Shown piece after piece: positions 26,723-36,055 of a stretch of 64,000 bases of DNA. The notes under the pieces were generated by a model that was not told the DNA's origin, ran no database searches, and saw only the letters and a list, made by a program, of their open reading frames with translations. The stretch spans positions 1 to 64,000 of the forward strand of contig CALVJY010000007.1 of the NCBI GenBank assembly GCA_944332455.1, given 5' to 3'. This DNA is from an uncultured Clostridia bacterium. GTDB taxonomy: Bacteria; Bacillota; Clostridia; Christensenellales; HGM11417. Made by a program: the position numbers and the translations under genes. Within the stretch, counting starts at the first letter, position 1, and every line of letters starts with the position of its first letter.

Positions 26723-28678
26723 TCAGGCTGATTTTTTACGGAAAATCACGGTGCCGGCCAAAGCAAGCAGTCCAAGCATGGCGGATCCGGCTCCAACGGA
26801 AGAATTGCAGCCGCTGCAGCTGTTACCTCCGGTCGTTTCGGTCTCCTCAATAGTCAGCGTGATGGTGTCTGTCTGCCCTTCATAGGTCACGGTGATGGTG
26901 ATCTCCCCTGCCTCGGAACTGTCGAACCCGCTGATCATGTCGGCGGTGACGGTCACATTCTCCTCGCTTTCTCCGCGCATGGCTGTGACGGTAATGGCGG
27001 AAAGATCCAGCTCCTCGCCCACCGTATAGGTGGTCTTGGTCGTCGAAGCGGTGATGCCGGTCACGGCGGGCAGGGAGACGGTCAGGTCGTAGGTCGCCGT
27101 CAGATCGCCGTAACGGACCGTGACGGTGTAGGTCCCGGCTTCCTCAAAATTCACTTCAGAGGTATCCACGGTGTACTGATCGGCGCTCAGCGTGATCTGA
27201 CTTCCGGAAGCGTCCTGCGCCGTCACGGTCAGCCCTCTGTTATCGTAGTCTTCGCCGATGAGGATCGAGGTGGTCTGGCCGCTGACGGTGATCTGAGTGG
27301 CCGTAAATTCATAGTTGATTCCGATCGAAAGAGCCTGCAGGATCCCGGTGGTCGTGACCGTGCTGCCCGCAAAGTTGCTCCGCGAATTCGAAGACAGACG
27401 AACCAGCAGGAGATCGGAACCCGTTCCGGCGGGGCGGTCCTGGTAGAGCGAGGTCAGATCCAGGGCCACAGAAGCCGATTCCTGCTCCCCGAGGGACCCG
27501 TAAACATTGGTCCAGTAGCGGTTGTAACCGAAGAAATTCTGCGCGGCGTCTACATTCAGGACGTTGCTTCCTTCGTAATCGGTCAGATCACCTGTGAACG
27601 CGCTCTCTGTGCCGGCACTCTTCAGTTCGCTGGCGAAAGCCACATCGATTTTCGCGGAGAAAAGCCGGGTAAAGTTCAGCGCAAGTTCGGTGATCTCCCT
27701 CTCGGCATAGCTGCTGAGATCGAAGGCAAACACGGCATACTGCCCATACACCCAGTAACTGGGGCGGCGGTTTTCGGCCTGAGAGACGTTGCCTTCCTCA
27801 TCCACATAGATCAGCCTGTAGTTGCCGTCGTAGGAGTTGGCCTGAACGTTTCCGCCGGCTTCGTCCACATTGTAGCTGACGGCATAGCCGTCCGTCCTGG
27901 CCATGTAGGTGTCGACCAGATAGTCCCGGTAACTCCCGTCCGTGAACCCGACAGCCAGCGTCTCCAGATAGGATCCGGAAGCGGTCTGATCCCAGACCGT
28001 CCCGTTGTGGCTGAAGGTCAGGTTCCCCTGAATGTTGAACTGCCCGGCTCCTGTCACGCCGAAATACTCGCTGCCCGTCCCGTTGCAGGCTACATAGACG
28101 TAGAAATCCGCCTCACCGGGGTTTTCCAGCGTATAGGCGTAAGTTCCCCAGCCGCCCGTAGAGATGGTCGAGGTCTGCCAGGTCAAGCCGGCTGCCCCAA
28201 AGGCTTCGGCCAGCGCCGCATCGCTCGCATAGGCTTCCGTTTGCCCGAGTCCGAGCTCGGCTGCGGAGACGGCTACGGCAGGGCTGGCCGCCGCATTGAA
28301 CACGCCGCCGATCTCAAATTTTGTGGCGTCGGCAGGCACTTTGAAGGCCAGCACAAACAGATTGTTGGAAATAAAAGCGGGATTGGTGAAGCCTTCGGCC
28401 AGGGGATTGTTGTTCTCCCAGCCGATGACCGCAAACGTTTCGCATCCCCTGGCATAGACCATTCCCGCACCGGTGTCAGACTCATTCAGGGGAACGGTGT
28501 ACTCGGTCCCGACCGCCAGAACGGTCTCTGCGCCCTTTTCACTTTGGACTGAGGTCGTCATGTCAAAAATATTGACGGCGGTCTCCTCTGCGGCGGCGGG
28601 GATCAGCACCCCGGCCATTGCGCTCACGCTCAGCGCCAGAACGGCGAACAGCGCCAGCAGTTTGTTGAACTTTCTCAT
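26723..28678 (-). CDS. Big-domain surface protein with Cys/Gly C-terminal anchor
   Basis: This 651-residue exported protein has a signal peptide (residues 1-31). Its middle part (about 35-450) is beta-rich and unrecognised. It is followed by two Ig-like Big domains from about residue 450 (TSILIGEDYDNRGLTVTAQD; then TTYTVGEELDLSAITVTAM). The C-terminus is NSCSGCNSSVGAGSAMLGLL, continuing as a hydrophobic helix ending IFRKKSA. This resembles the C-termini of two other surface proteins in the window and differs from LPXTG. It is the last gene of sugar locus 2. A glycan-binding or scaffold role is inferred from context only. Confidence 0.78.
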   Translation of the reverse strand: MRKFNKLLALFAVLALSVSAMAGVLIPAAAEETAVNIFDMTTSVQSEKGAETVLAVGTEYTVPLNESDTGAGMVYARGCETFAVIGWENNNPLAEGFTNPAFISNNLFVLAFKVPADATKFEIGGVFNAAASPAVAVSAAELGLGQTEAYASDAALAEAFGAAGLTWQTSTISTGGWGTYAYTLENPGEADFYVYVACNGTGSEYFGVTGAGQFNIQGNLTFSHNGTVWDQTASGSYLETLAVGFTDGSYRDYLVDTYMARTDGYAVSYNVDEAGGNVQANSYDGNYRLIYVDEEGNVSQAENRRPSYWVYGQYAVFAFDLSSYAEREITELALNFTRLFSAKIDVAFASELKSAGTESAFTGDLTDYEGSNVLNVDAAQNFFGYNRYWTNVYGSLGEQESASVALDLTSLYQDRPAGTGSDLLLVRLSSNSRSNFAGSTVTTTGILQALSIGINYEFTATQITVSGQTTSILIGEDYDNRGLTVTAQDASGSQITLSADQYTVDTSEVNFEEAGTYTVTVRYGDLTATYDLTVSLPAVTGITASTTKTTYTVGEELDLSAITVTAMRGESEENVTVTADMISGFDSSEAGEITITVTYEGQTDTITLTIEETETTGGNSCSGCNSSVGAGSAMLGLLALAGTVIFRKKSA

Positions 28679-28792
28679 ACTTTTCCTCCATTTTTATTTT
28701 CTCTTTGTCCAGCCCGGAACGGTCTGCACAAATTGACTGCTGATCGACTTCTCTGCGCACGCAGGCTGTGGAGCGTGAGCAGAGGTAGCATG

Positions 28793-31273
28793 TCAGTTCT
28801 GCCCATAGGCCATCAGATAGAAGTAGACATAGGGATCGACGATGTGGATCTGATAGGACGTGTTCGAGACCAACTGATCCAGCTGCTCGTTGATGTAGGG
28901 AATGGTGGCCAGAATATGGCGGAAGGTCATGAAGTAGGCCTGGTCCGGTTCATCGATCAGCTGAGTGAGCATGGCCGTGGTCATGGTCTGGGAGTTGCTT
29001 GCGTCACACACATTGGAAAGTCCGACCGCATTCCCCTTGCTGTCCTGCACAAAGGCTCCGTGCCGATTCAGCCCGAGATTGTTTGTCGCAATGCCATAGG
29101 GCGCCAGATCGGCCATGCGGGTCATGATCTCCGTATTGTTCAGCAGGTTGCCGGTCGTGTTGATCAAAAAGCCCATCAGATCCAGGTCGTACCTGTCCCA
29201 GATCTCTTTGGTATCTTCAAAAAAGCTGTCAAGGTCGCCGTTCAGAGAAGAATTGGTCCCGATGTACTCCAGATCGATGTAGCCGTATCCGTTGTGATCG
29301 CCCACGAAATAATCATAGACCGTAGCGTTGTTGTACATGAACTCCACCACCTGAGGCACTCTGGAAATTCCCGTCGTGTTGACCGGCCAGGCCAGCGGAT
29401 ACTTTTTGACGGCGTTGGCTTCCGTGCCGAAATTGCTGGGCATGGACAGATTGATCCAGGCGCCGGCGTCGTAGTCTCCCATGTAGATGCAGACGTAGTT
29501 GCCGGGCTTGACCGCTCCGTTTTCGATGTACTGCGCTGCCCTCTGGGCAATGGCCGCATCATCATTCTTCTTGTTTCCGTTTTCATCCGGACCCTGCTGA
29601 TAGGTTTCGGTCCCGTCATAGAGCGCCGCGAATACCGAGGCGTTCGTCAGGTAGGTGTAGCCGTAGGCGTCGGCGTCCTTGACCAGATAGTACTCCCCGA
29701 GCATCTGGGCCAGACTCCATTCGACCTGGGTGGCGATCCTGGAATTGGAGGGCTGATTGGGGGCCTCTTTCGTGTACTTGAGATACCAAGGGCAGAACCC
29801 GCCGAAGGTCGTCAGCGCGCCGCCCGCATATTCATTTTGCGCCTCCAGGATCAGTTCCAGGGTATTTTTGTCCTCTCCCTCGTTCTGGGTGGGATCATCG
29901 TTTGGCAGATAACTTTCCGGCGACAGATCGAAAAAGAAACAGCCCTGCTGAATGTAGTAGTCCTTGTTGCTGAGCATACAGTTGTTCAGCTGCAGATAGG
30001 ACGGAGCCAGGCCGGTCTTATCCCAGGTCCAGGCATCCAAATGGTAGGCGATAATGGTCTGGTTTGTCAGATGGGTGTCGAGATACTTGGCCTTGGCCCA
30101 CAGATAGGCGTCGTTTTTGGCGCTGCCTGTCGCCGTAAAGGTCACACCGTCCACCGTGGTTCGGCCTTCAGTCCCATCCGCAAACTTGCCGGACAGATCC
30201 ATGCCGATCGTGATGTCGTATTCTTCGGTCAGAAGTTCATACAGCGATCCGGTCAGTTCCAGTTTGCGCAGGGGCAGGAGGCCGTCCACGCTGCAGACCG
30301 TGCAGGCCACATTCTCGGTGGCGCTGACTTCGCTGTCCCACAGCACGAATCCGCCGTAGAAGGTCCCGAACAGCCGGAGCAGGGTCGCGGGACTTTCCAC
30401 CGTCACCACCCTTTTCCCTGCCAGCGCCTGGCCGTTCGAAGTCAGATAGGAGAGCCAGAAGGAATCGATCTCCGATCCCCGCCAGCTGTCTGGCGTGAAC
30501 TCCATATACAGGTGCTGACCGTCGCGGTTGACCAATCCCTGCAGACAGAAGAGCATCAGCGCCGCGTCATAGCCGAACACACTGTCCTTGGTCTTGTCTA
30601 GGAAGGAAGACATGTCAAAGTAATAGAGCGCCGAGGAATCGTAGGTCAAGGCCCGGTCAGATTCCGTCTCCGCAAACACGCCGCTCTGGGAAGCCGGGGT
30701 ATATTCCGCTCTGGATACGGCCTCCAGCCCGCACTTCTGCAGATAAAGGGTGCTGTAGTCGATGAATCGGACTTCCATCCGGATCTCGGTATCCTCCCAC
30801 AGCACGAAGTCGAAGCTGTGCGTGTACATGACATCTCTTTGCGCATAGTCTGACCAGTAGACTTCCTTGAGGGCGATCACCTCGTCGGTCCGGTTGTCAA
30901 ACACGCGGAACTGCAGGATCTGCCGGTCCCCGGCCGCGGCAATGTAGCCGATATTCATGGCGGACTCCGCCGAAAAACGGTAGATGCCCTCCGTCACATT
31001 CATAGCGCCGGAATTGAACACGATGTGTTCGTTCCAGATGTCGCCGTTCCCGTCTGCCTGCTCAGCCATCGAATAGTAGCCCTCCCTCTCCAGTGTTCCG
31101 TGAACGAATTGTTCCTGCGAGTCAAAATCAGAGGCGTTGTAGATCATCTCGTAATCTTCGTCATAGACCAGGTCGTCAAGGGTCTTCTGGCTTTCAGTCG
31201 GTTCGCCGCAGGCCGTGAACACAGCGGTCAGTACCAGTAAAGCGGCTAAAAAAACTGCTGTTCTTCTCTTCAC
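28793..31273 (-). CDS. GxGYxYP-type putative glycoside hydrolase lipoprotein
   Basis: This 826-residue lipoprotein has a signal peptide ending at FTACG (Cys22). After an N-terminal beta domain it shows LQGLVNRDGQHLYMEF and a DSFWLSYL segment near residues 250-285, as in the N-terminal domain of GxGYxYP proteins. GDHNGYGYIDLEYIG near residue 660 corresponds to the family motif, with Asp in place of the last Tyr-Pro pair. The family is regarded as putative glycoside hydrolases, mostly studied structurally in Bacteroides, and its substrate is unknown. It sits in an ABC-sugar operon next to surface proteins, which supports a role in glycan breakdown outside the cell. Confidence 0.68.
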   Translation of the reverse strand: MKRRTAVFLAALLVLTAVFTACGEPTESQKTLDDLVYDEDYEMIYNASDFDSQEQFVHGTLEREGYYSMAEQADGNGDIWNEHIVFNSGAMNVTEGIYRFSAESAMNIGYIAAAGDRQILQFRVFDNRTDEVIALKEVYWSDYAQRDVMYTHSFDFVLWEDTEIRMEVRFIDYSTLYLQKCGLEAVSRAEYTPASQSGVFAETESDRALTYDSSALYYFDMSSFLDKTKDSVFGYDAALMLFCLQGLVNRDGQHLYMEFTPDSWRGSEIDSFWLSYLTSNGQALAGKRVVTVESPATLLRLFGTFYGGFVLWDSEVSATENVACTVCSVDGLLPLRKLELTGSLYELLTEEYDITIGMDLSGKFADGTEGRTTVDGVTFTATGSAKNDAYLWAKAKYLDTHLTNQTIIAYHLDAWTWDKTGLAPSYLQLNNCMLSNKDYYIQQGCFFFDLSPESYLPNDDPTQNEGEDKNTLELILEAQNEYAGGALTTFGGFCPWYLKYTKEAPNQPSNSRIATQVEWSLAQMLGEYYLVKDADAYGYTYLTNASVFAALYDGTETYQQGPDENGNKKNDDAAIAQRAAQYIENGAVKPGNYVCIYMGDYDAGAWINLSMPSNFGTEANAVKKYPLAWPVNTTGISRVPQVVEFMYNNATVYDYFVGDHNGYGYIDLEYIGTNSSLNGDLDSFFEDTKEIWDRYDLDLMGFLINTTGNLLNNTEIMTRMADLAPYGIATNNLGLNRHGAFVQDSKGNAVGLSNVCDASNSQTMTTAMLTQLIDEPDQAYFMTFRHILATIPYINEQLDQLVSNTSYQIHIVDPYVYFYLMAYGQN

Positions 31274-31288
31274 GAAAAGTCCTCCTTC

Positions 31289-32611
31289 CTACGCCGTCAG
31301 TTCGCCGTAGGTGTAGGCGGCCGCAAAGGCCGCAAAAGCTTCCGCATCCACGGTGTCCGCATACTCATAGGTGATCCCGCCCTCGGAGGTGTAGGTTTTG
31401 ATGAAGCGGTTCATCTCCTCCGCCGTGATCACGGGTTCGGTCAGATCGGCGTCCGACTCGTACTGCCTCAAAAATTCCTCTCCGCTTTCCGCCACCCAGT
31501 ACCCCGTCTCGATGTTCAGGGGCAGGCCGGCGGCGTCCCGGATCAGCGTGCCGTTGACGGCATTGTACAGAAGCACAAAGGCGGGCGCTACCGAAGCCCC
31601 GAAATCGCTGTAGAGCCAGGAGATCTTGCCGGACTCCGCCAGAGTACGGTATTCCTCGGACATCAGGCCCTTTCCGCCCACACCGAGACCGGAGATCTCG
31701 TCCAGCCTGGTGACCGCCAGGATCTCGGCAAGCTGCCCGGTGGCCAGCGCCACGCCGGAGCCTCCCCAGGAGGACAAACTGCTCTCAATCTCCGAAGCAG
31801 CCGAATCCAGCGCCTCTGTTACAGCGGCGTCGGTGGAGTAGCCGGTCACAGCACGGACCGAGGAGACTCCGGCATTGGCGGCCTGGGAGGAAATGCTGAA
31901 TGTGATGTCTGCGGCATTGACGGTGCTGGTCACCCCGCTCTCAGTCAGCCGAGCCAGCATCCCGGCCATGGCGTCCTGCTGGCTGGTGATCTCCAGGGCG
32001 ATGGTGGTGTTGAAGTAGGGCGCGCAATACATCACATAGTGTGCGCAGCCGGATTCCAGAAAGGATCCGATCGCCTGATAGGCCGCCTTGTAGGCCGTAG
32101 TGTTTTCGGCCATCCGGTCGTGGGTGACGATCCCCACGCTGCCCGCGTTGTACTGAAAGTCATCGTAGTCCGACGCCGGGACACAGTTGATCAGACTGGT
32201 TCCGGATGTCGACCTGGCGGTCTGGGTGTACATGCCCGAAAAGGCCCGGGCATAGTAGATCTCGTTTTCCTCGCAGAACGCCAGGCTGTCCGCCGAGCTG
32301 AAGTTGGTCAGTGCCAGAACGCCTTTTACCCCTTCTGCCGCCAGATTTTCCAGCTCTGCAAGTTCTGAAGTCCCGCTCTCCACGTCTGCGGCAAAGACGA
32401 ATTCCACCGGATAGTTTGCTTCGATGTACTGTTCCAGATAATTGCGCTTGGAGATCGTCTCCGGATCATCCGAGTATCCCATGATGACCCCGATCCGGAT
32501 CCGCTCCGAAAAGGGATCCGATTCGCCCCCGCAGCCGGTCAGAAAGAGGCCGGCCGTGGCCAACAGGAGAGCACTGACGGCTAACGCCGCGATTTTTTTC
32601 CAGGCTCCCAT
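31289..32611 (-). CDS. Type I periplasmic-binding-protein-like lipoprotein
   Basis: This 440-residue lipoprotein has a signal peptide ending at FLTGC (Cys27). The mature part opens with RIGVIMGYSDDPETISKRNY and has alternating strand-helix units such as VKGVLALTNFSSADSLAF and GSVGIVTHDRMAENT. These suggest the type I periplasmic-binding fold used by ribose-type sugar importers and by LacI sensor domains. It differs from the CUT1 binding protein in the same operon and has no matching permease or ATPase nearby. It may be a second sugar receptor or a partner of the adjacent surface proteins. Confidence 0.6.
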   Translation of the reverse strand: MGAWKKIAALAVSALLLATAGLFLTGCGGESDPFSERIRIGVIMGYSDDPETISKRNYLEQYIEANYPVEFVFAADVESGTSELAELENLAAEGVKGVLALTNFSSADSLAFCEENEIYYARAFSGMYTQTARSTSGTSLINCVPASDYDDFQYNAGSVGIVTHDRMAENTTAYKAAYQAIGSFLESGCAHYVMYCAPYFNTTIALEITSQQDAMAGMLARLTESGVTSTVNAADITFSISSQAANAGVSSVRAVTGYSTDAAVTEALDSAASEIESSLSSWGGSGVALATGQLAEILAVTRLDEISGLGVGGKGLMSEEYRTLAESGKISWLYSDFGASVAPAFVLLYNAVNGTLIRDAAGLPLNIETGYWVAESGEEFLRQYESDADLTEPVITAEEMNRFIKTYTSEGGITYEYADTVDAEAFAAFAAAYTYGELTA

Positions 32612-32614
32612 GCT

Positions 32615-34471
32615 TTACCTCCTGGCCTTCGCCTTCAGGCAGAGGGCAGCGCCGCACAGCAGGGGCAGGGAGATCCAGGTGACGCCTGCTGCCTCGCTGC
32701 CGCCGCAGCCGCCGCCGCTTTCCCCATCGTCCTCGCTGGTCTGGGGAGGAGCGGGCTCCGTACCCTGGGCAACCGTCAGCGTCGCCGAAGCGGAGGCCTC
32801 GTTCCCATTCTTATCCGTACAGGAGATTTCCACCGTGTAGGTGCCGGCCTCCGTAAAGGTGTAGGTGTGCACGTCGGTCAGAGTCTCCACCACGCTGCCG
32901 TCGGCATCCCGGATGGTATAGGTCGCCGAATCCAGCACGGTCTGAAGATTGGTGGAGTAGCCGACATCCACGGTGACCAGCGAAGTCAGCGCAAAGTTGA
33001 CCCCGGTCTCGGTCTCCCTGTCCAGGCCTGAGAGGACAAAATCCCCGATGTACGTGTAGAATCCGGTGATGTACATCCCCTCGACCGAGCAGCCCTGTCC
33101 GTCCTGATCGGTGGCGTCCATCACTTTGATGTAGATATAATCGCAGTTGTAATCACCGCCGATGATGAACTTGCTGATATCCAGGTCGATGTAGTCCCCC
33201 TGAATGGTCGCGCCTTCAAATCCGCAGGCCAGGGTGACCCACTCGGCGGGATCCACCGTACGGGCCTCGTCCGCCGTCATGACCAGGCTGAGGTCATTGC
33301 CATTCTCGTCCCGATTGACCTCAAAATCCTCATCCCCGACGTACAGCGCCACCCGGTAACCCGCCCAGGTCTTGGAGCGGAAGGTGATCTTGGAAAGCTC
33401 ATAGTCCTCAGGATTTTCAAAGTCCGCCAGATCGGCCAGCTTGAAGCGGTAGATCATGGCGTCGCTGTCCACCATCTCCGAGGTAAACGTGTTTTCTCCG
33501 ACCTCGGAGCCGGCCTCTGTTCCGTTTTCGACCGTGATCTTTGGCGTCTGGCCTCCGTCGGCGAAGCGGAACCAGCCCACACCGTTTCCGTACACATCGT
33601 CCCCGCCCACGGGCGTAACGGTGTAATTCTCAAAGGAGGAGAACATAATGTAGGGACTGCCCGTCTCGGAGACCGAGGCCGCTCCCTCCTCGTCGGTGGC
33701 ATTGTACAGGCCGGCGTCATACTGCGCCTGCGAAAGATCCGCCGTCTTGATCAGGTAGGTCGACAGGAAATAGTCCTGTGCCGTCTCATACAGCGCCCCG
33801 TAGGTGTAATCCGGATCCGAAACGGGGACCGCCGTGCCGTCGCTGATCAGCTCCAGCCGGTTGGCCATGATCACGCCGTCCGTAAAGGTGATCTCGAATT
33901 CATAGTTCCCGTCTGCGTTGACGGCGCCCCGGATCACCTGTCCGATCCGGATGTTGGAGAGGAGCTCCGTGGTACGCACTACGTTGACGTAGCTGGAAAA
34001 AGTTTGAGTGGCCGATTCCCCCGAGACGACATTTTTGAACTCCACCGTACCGGCCTGCGTCTGGAAGATGCTGATGGCAAACCGGACCGTGTCGGCCGGG
34101 ATGATAATGCGGTAGGTGAACCAGCTGTCCTCCGAGGTCACCCGGGTCGCGGGCGTCACATAGGTCCTTTCCTGTTCGCCGACGGTCTCGGTGGTCTCGG
34201 AGGCCTCTGTGACCGTCGTCCCCGATTCGTCGTAGAAATCGGTCCCCGCCACAACATGCGCCGAGTAGAAGGCGCCCGCGCCGAAGTAGGTCACGCCGTC
34301 CTCTACCCTGGTTTCGGTGGTGGTCATGTCGATGACGGTCTTTGTAGCCGCCTCCTCCGCTTCTGCAGGAGAGGCAGAGACTGCCAGTCCTGCCAGCGGA
34401 GTCAACGCAAGACCCAGGACCAGCACTGCTGCGGCCAGAAATTTTCCGACCTTGTCAAAGCTTTTTTTCAT
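32615..34471 (-). CDS. Surface protein with PKD-like domain and Cys/Gly C-terminal anchor
   Basis: This protein of about 618 residues has a signal peptide (VGKFLAAAVLVLGLALTPLA). The start is taken at the second of two adjacent Met codons, seven bases after GGAGG. The first half is beta-rich and unrecognised. Residues near 420-500 contain a possible carbohydrate-binding beta-sandwich (WVTLACGFEGATIQGDYIDL). Near 500-590 there is a PKD-type domain (YTFTEAGTYTVEISCTDKNG). The C-terminus reads ESGGGCGGSEAAG, then a hydrophobic helix and KAKARR. It follows the binding protein in sugar locus 2 and is probably displayed on the cell surface. Confidence 0.75.
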   Translation of the reverse strand: MKKSFDKVGKFLAAAVLVLGLALTPLAGLAVSASPAEAEEAATKTVIDMTTTETRVEDGVTYFGAGAFYSAHVVAGTDFYDESGTTVTEASETTETVGEQERTYVTPATRVTSEDSWFTYRIIIPADTVRFAISIFQTQAGTVEFKNVVSGESATQTFSSYVNVVRTTELLSNIRIGQVIRGAVNADGNYEFEITFTDGVIMANRLELISDGTAVPVSDPDYTYGALYETAQDYFLSTYLIKTADLSQAQYDAGLYNATDEEGAASVSETGSPYIMFSSFENYTVTPVGGDDVYGNGVGWFRFADGGQTPKITVENGTEAGSEVGENTFTSEMVDSDAMIYRFKLADLADFENPEDYELSKITFRSKTWAGYRVALYVGDEDFEVNRDENGNDLSLVMTADEARTVDPAEWVTLACGFEGATIQGDYIDLDISKFIIGGDYNCDYIYIKVMDATDQDGQGCSVEGMYITGFYTYIGDFVLSGLDRETETGVNFALTSLVTVDVGYSTNLQTVLDSATYTIRDADGSVVETLTDVHTYTFTEAGTYTVEISCTDKNGNEASASATLTVAQGTEPAPPQTSEDDGESGGGCGGSEAAGVTWISLPLLCGAALCLKAKARR

Positions 34472-34494
34472 CATAATTCCTCCTTGTCTTTTTT

Positions 34495-35937
34495 TTACAG
34501 ATATTGTGCAATATCCGATTCGAAAGTTGCCAGGGCACCTGAGACGCTTCCCCCGTTGTAGATGGTATTCATGCAGTTGATCCACCGCGCCCAGATGTTG
34601 CTGTAGCTGGTGGTAAATCCGGGAAGACCGAAAATGATGTCGTCGTTTTGGTCAAAGGCCTCGAGCAGCGCCCCCATCTCCTCATTCTTTTCGGCATAGG
34701 TTCCGCTCTCGTCCGCCAGTGCCTCATCGATCACGCTCTGGATCACGGGCAGGCGGTTGGTGGAGTTCAGATACATGTCCGATTGATACTGAGCGGAGGT
34801 CAGGCACTCCAGAAAGTACATGGCCGCCTCCGGATTGGCGCAGGAACGGGTGATCCCCATGTAGACGCTTCCGCACAGGACGGTGGTCCGGACGCCCTCG
34901 GACATGGGCAGCGGGAAATACTGGTAGTCAAAGGTGATGGTCGCACTCTGCAGATAATTGGCAAAGATGGCGGAGATGTCGATCATAAAGGGCGTAGCCG
35001 TAGACTCGGCAAAAAAGTAGCTGTTCACGCCGTCCTCGGTGGTGGCGCCGTAGCCGTAAGTCAGCCCCTCGCTGACCAGTCTCTGCCAGTACTCCATCCC
35101 CTCGATGTTGGCCGCGACAGAGAGCAGGACCTCTCCGTTTTCATCCACGAAGCTGCCTCCGAACATGGCCATGTAGGCCAGGGCCCGGAAGGCGCTGGAC
35201 TCCCCGGATTCCGCCACGTTGATCATCATGGCCGCGCCCTCGGTCTCATAGCCGTAGTAAGCGTTTCCGGCCTGTTCCTCCCGCACCGACCACTCATTGG
35301 TCTCGTCGTAGACGTTTTTGTACTCCACACACATCTCGTACAGCTTTTCAGGCGTCGCGGGATAGAGAAAATCTCCGTTCTGATAATCATCGCCTTCGAA
35401 CCAATCCGAAGTGTACTTTCCGCCCAGCTCCAGGTGATCGTACTCCGCGCACTTGCGAAGCAGCGTGACGTTGCACAGCAGCCCCATGGTGCTGGCCCGG
35501 ACCGGAATGGCGTAAAGACTTCCGTCAAAGGTCACGCCGTTCAGCAGTCCGGCTTTGAAGGTGTCCTTGTACTCGTCGGTCACATATTCGTCCAGATCGA
35601 TCAGATAGCCCATCTCGACCATGGCCTGCGTGTACATTTCGGTGTTGACGATGTCAGGCAGCCGGTTGATCGCGTTGTAGTAGGCCATATCGTTGTAGCA
35701 ATCGGTGTTCAGCTTGTGATCGGTGACCCGGATACTGATGTCGGGATATCTTTCATGAAACATATCCTCCGCAATGTCCCAAGCATGCTGATCGCCCGCC
35801 GTCGCATCGGTAAAGCAGCTCCAGATGGTCAGCGTGCCGCCCGAGGTATCCCCGGGGTCGCCTCCGCATCCAAAGGCCAGACCGACCGTCAGCGTAACGC
35901 AGGCCAGACAGGCGATCCACTTCAATGTCTTTCTCAT
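34495..35937 (-). CDS. Extracellular sugar-binding lipoprotein of importer 2
   Basis: This 480-residue CUT1-type binding lipoprotein has the lipobox LAFGC (Cys23). Recognisable parts are TLTIWSCFTDATAGDQH at the start of the mature domain, RYPDISIRV, and CANPEAAMYFLECLTSAQYQ near the C-terminus. The chosen ATG (MRKTLKWIACLAC) has AGGAGG at the right distance; the frame extends 26 codons further upstream but without a site. It follows the two permease genes, whereas in locus 1 the binding protein comes first. Two palindromes sit just upstream and may affect its expression. Confidence 0.9.
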   Translation of the reverse strand: MRKTLKWIACLACVTLTVGLAFGCGGDPGDTSGGTLTIWSCFTDATAGDQHAWDIAEDMFHERYPDISIRVTDHKLNTDCYNDMAYYNAINRLPDIVNTEMYTQAMVEMGYLIDLDEYVTDEYKDTFKAGLLNGVTFDGSLYAIPVRASTMGLLCNVTLLRKCAEYDHLELGGKYTSDWFEGDDYQNGDFLYPATPEKLYEMCVEYKNVYDETNEWSVREEQAGNAYYGYETEGAAMMINVAESGESSAFRALAYMAMFGGSFVDENGEVLLSVAANIEGMEYWQRLVSEGLTYGYGATTEDGVNSYFFAESTATPFMIDISAIFANYLQSATITFDYQYFPLPMSEGVRTTVLCGSVYMGITRSCANPEAAMYFLECLTSAQYQSDMYLNSTNRLPVIQSVIDEALADESGTYAEKNEEMGALLEAFDQNDDIIFGLPGFTTSYSNIWARWINCMNTIYNGGSVSGALATFESDIAQYL

Positions 35938-35964
35938 GTGCAGTACCTCCTGAATTGATTTCAC

Positions 35965-36025
35965 GCTTTTTGTAAAAAGCGAGCTTTCCGACAAGGATTT
36001 TTCTCCCATGGTCATGGGAGAAAAA
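35965..36025. promoter_or_regulatory. Two palindromes upstream of the binding-protein gene
   Basis: GCTTTTTGTAAAAAGC (35965-35980) and a 13-bp inverted repeat, TTTTTCTCCCATG with CATGGGAGAAAAA (35998-36010 and 36013-36025), lie in the 118-bp gap after the second permease. Neither has a U-run in the right place for a terminator. Message stabilisation or processing is possible. Confidence 0.4.
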
Positions 36026-36055
36026 GTGCTAGCCCTTTTTGAATTTTGCTCCTTC

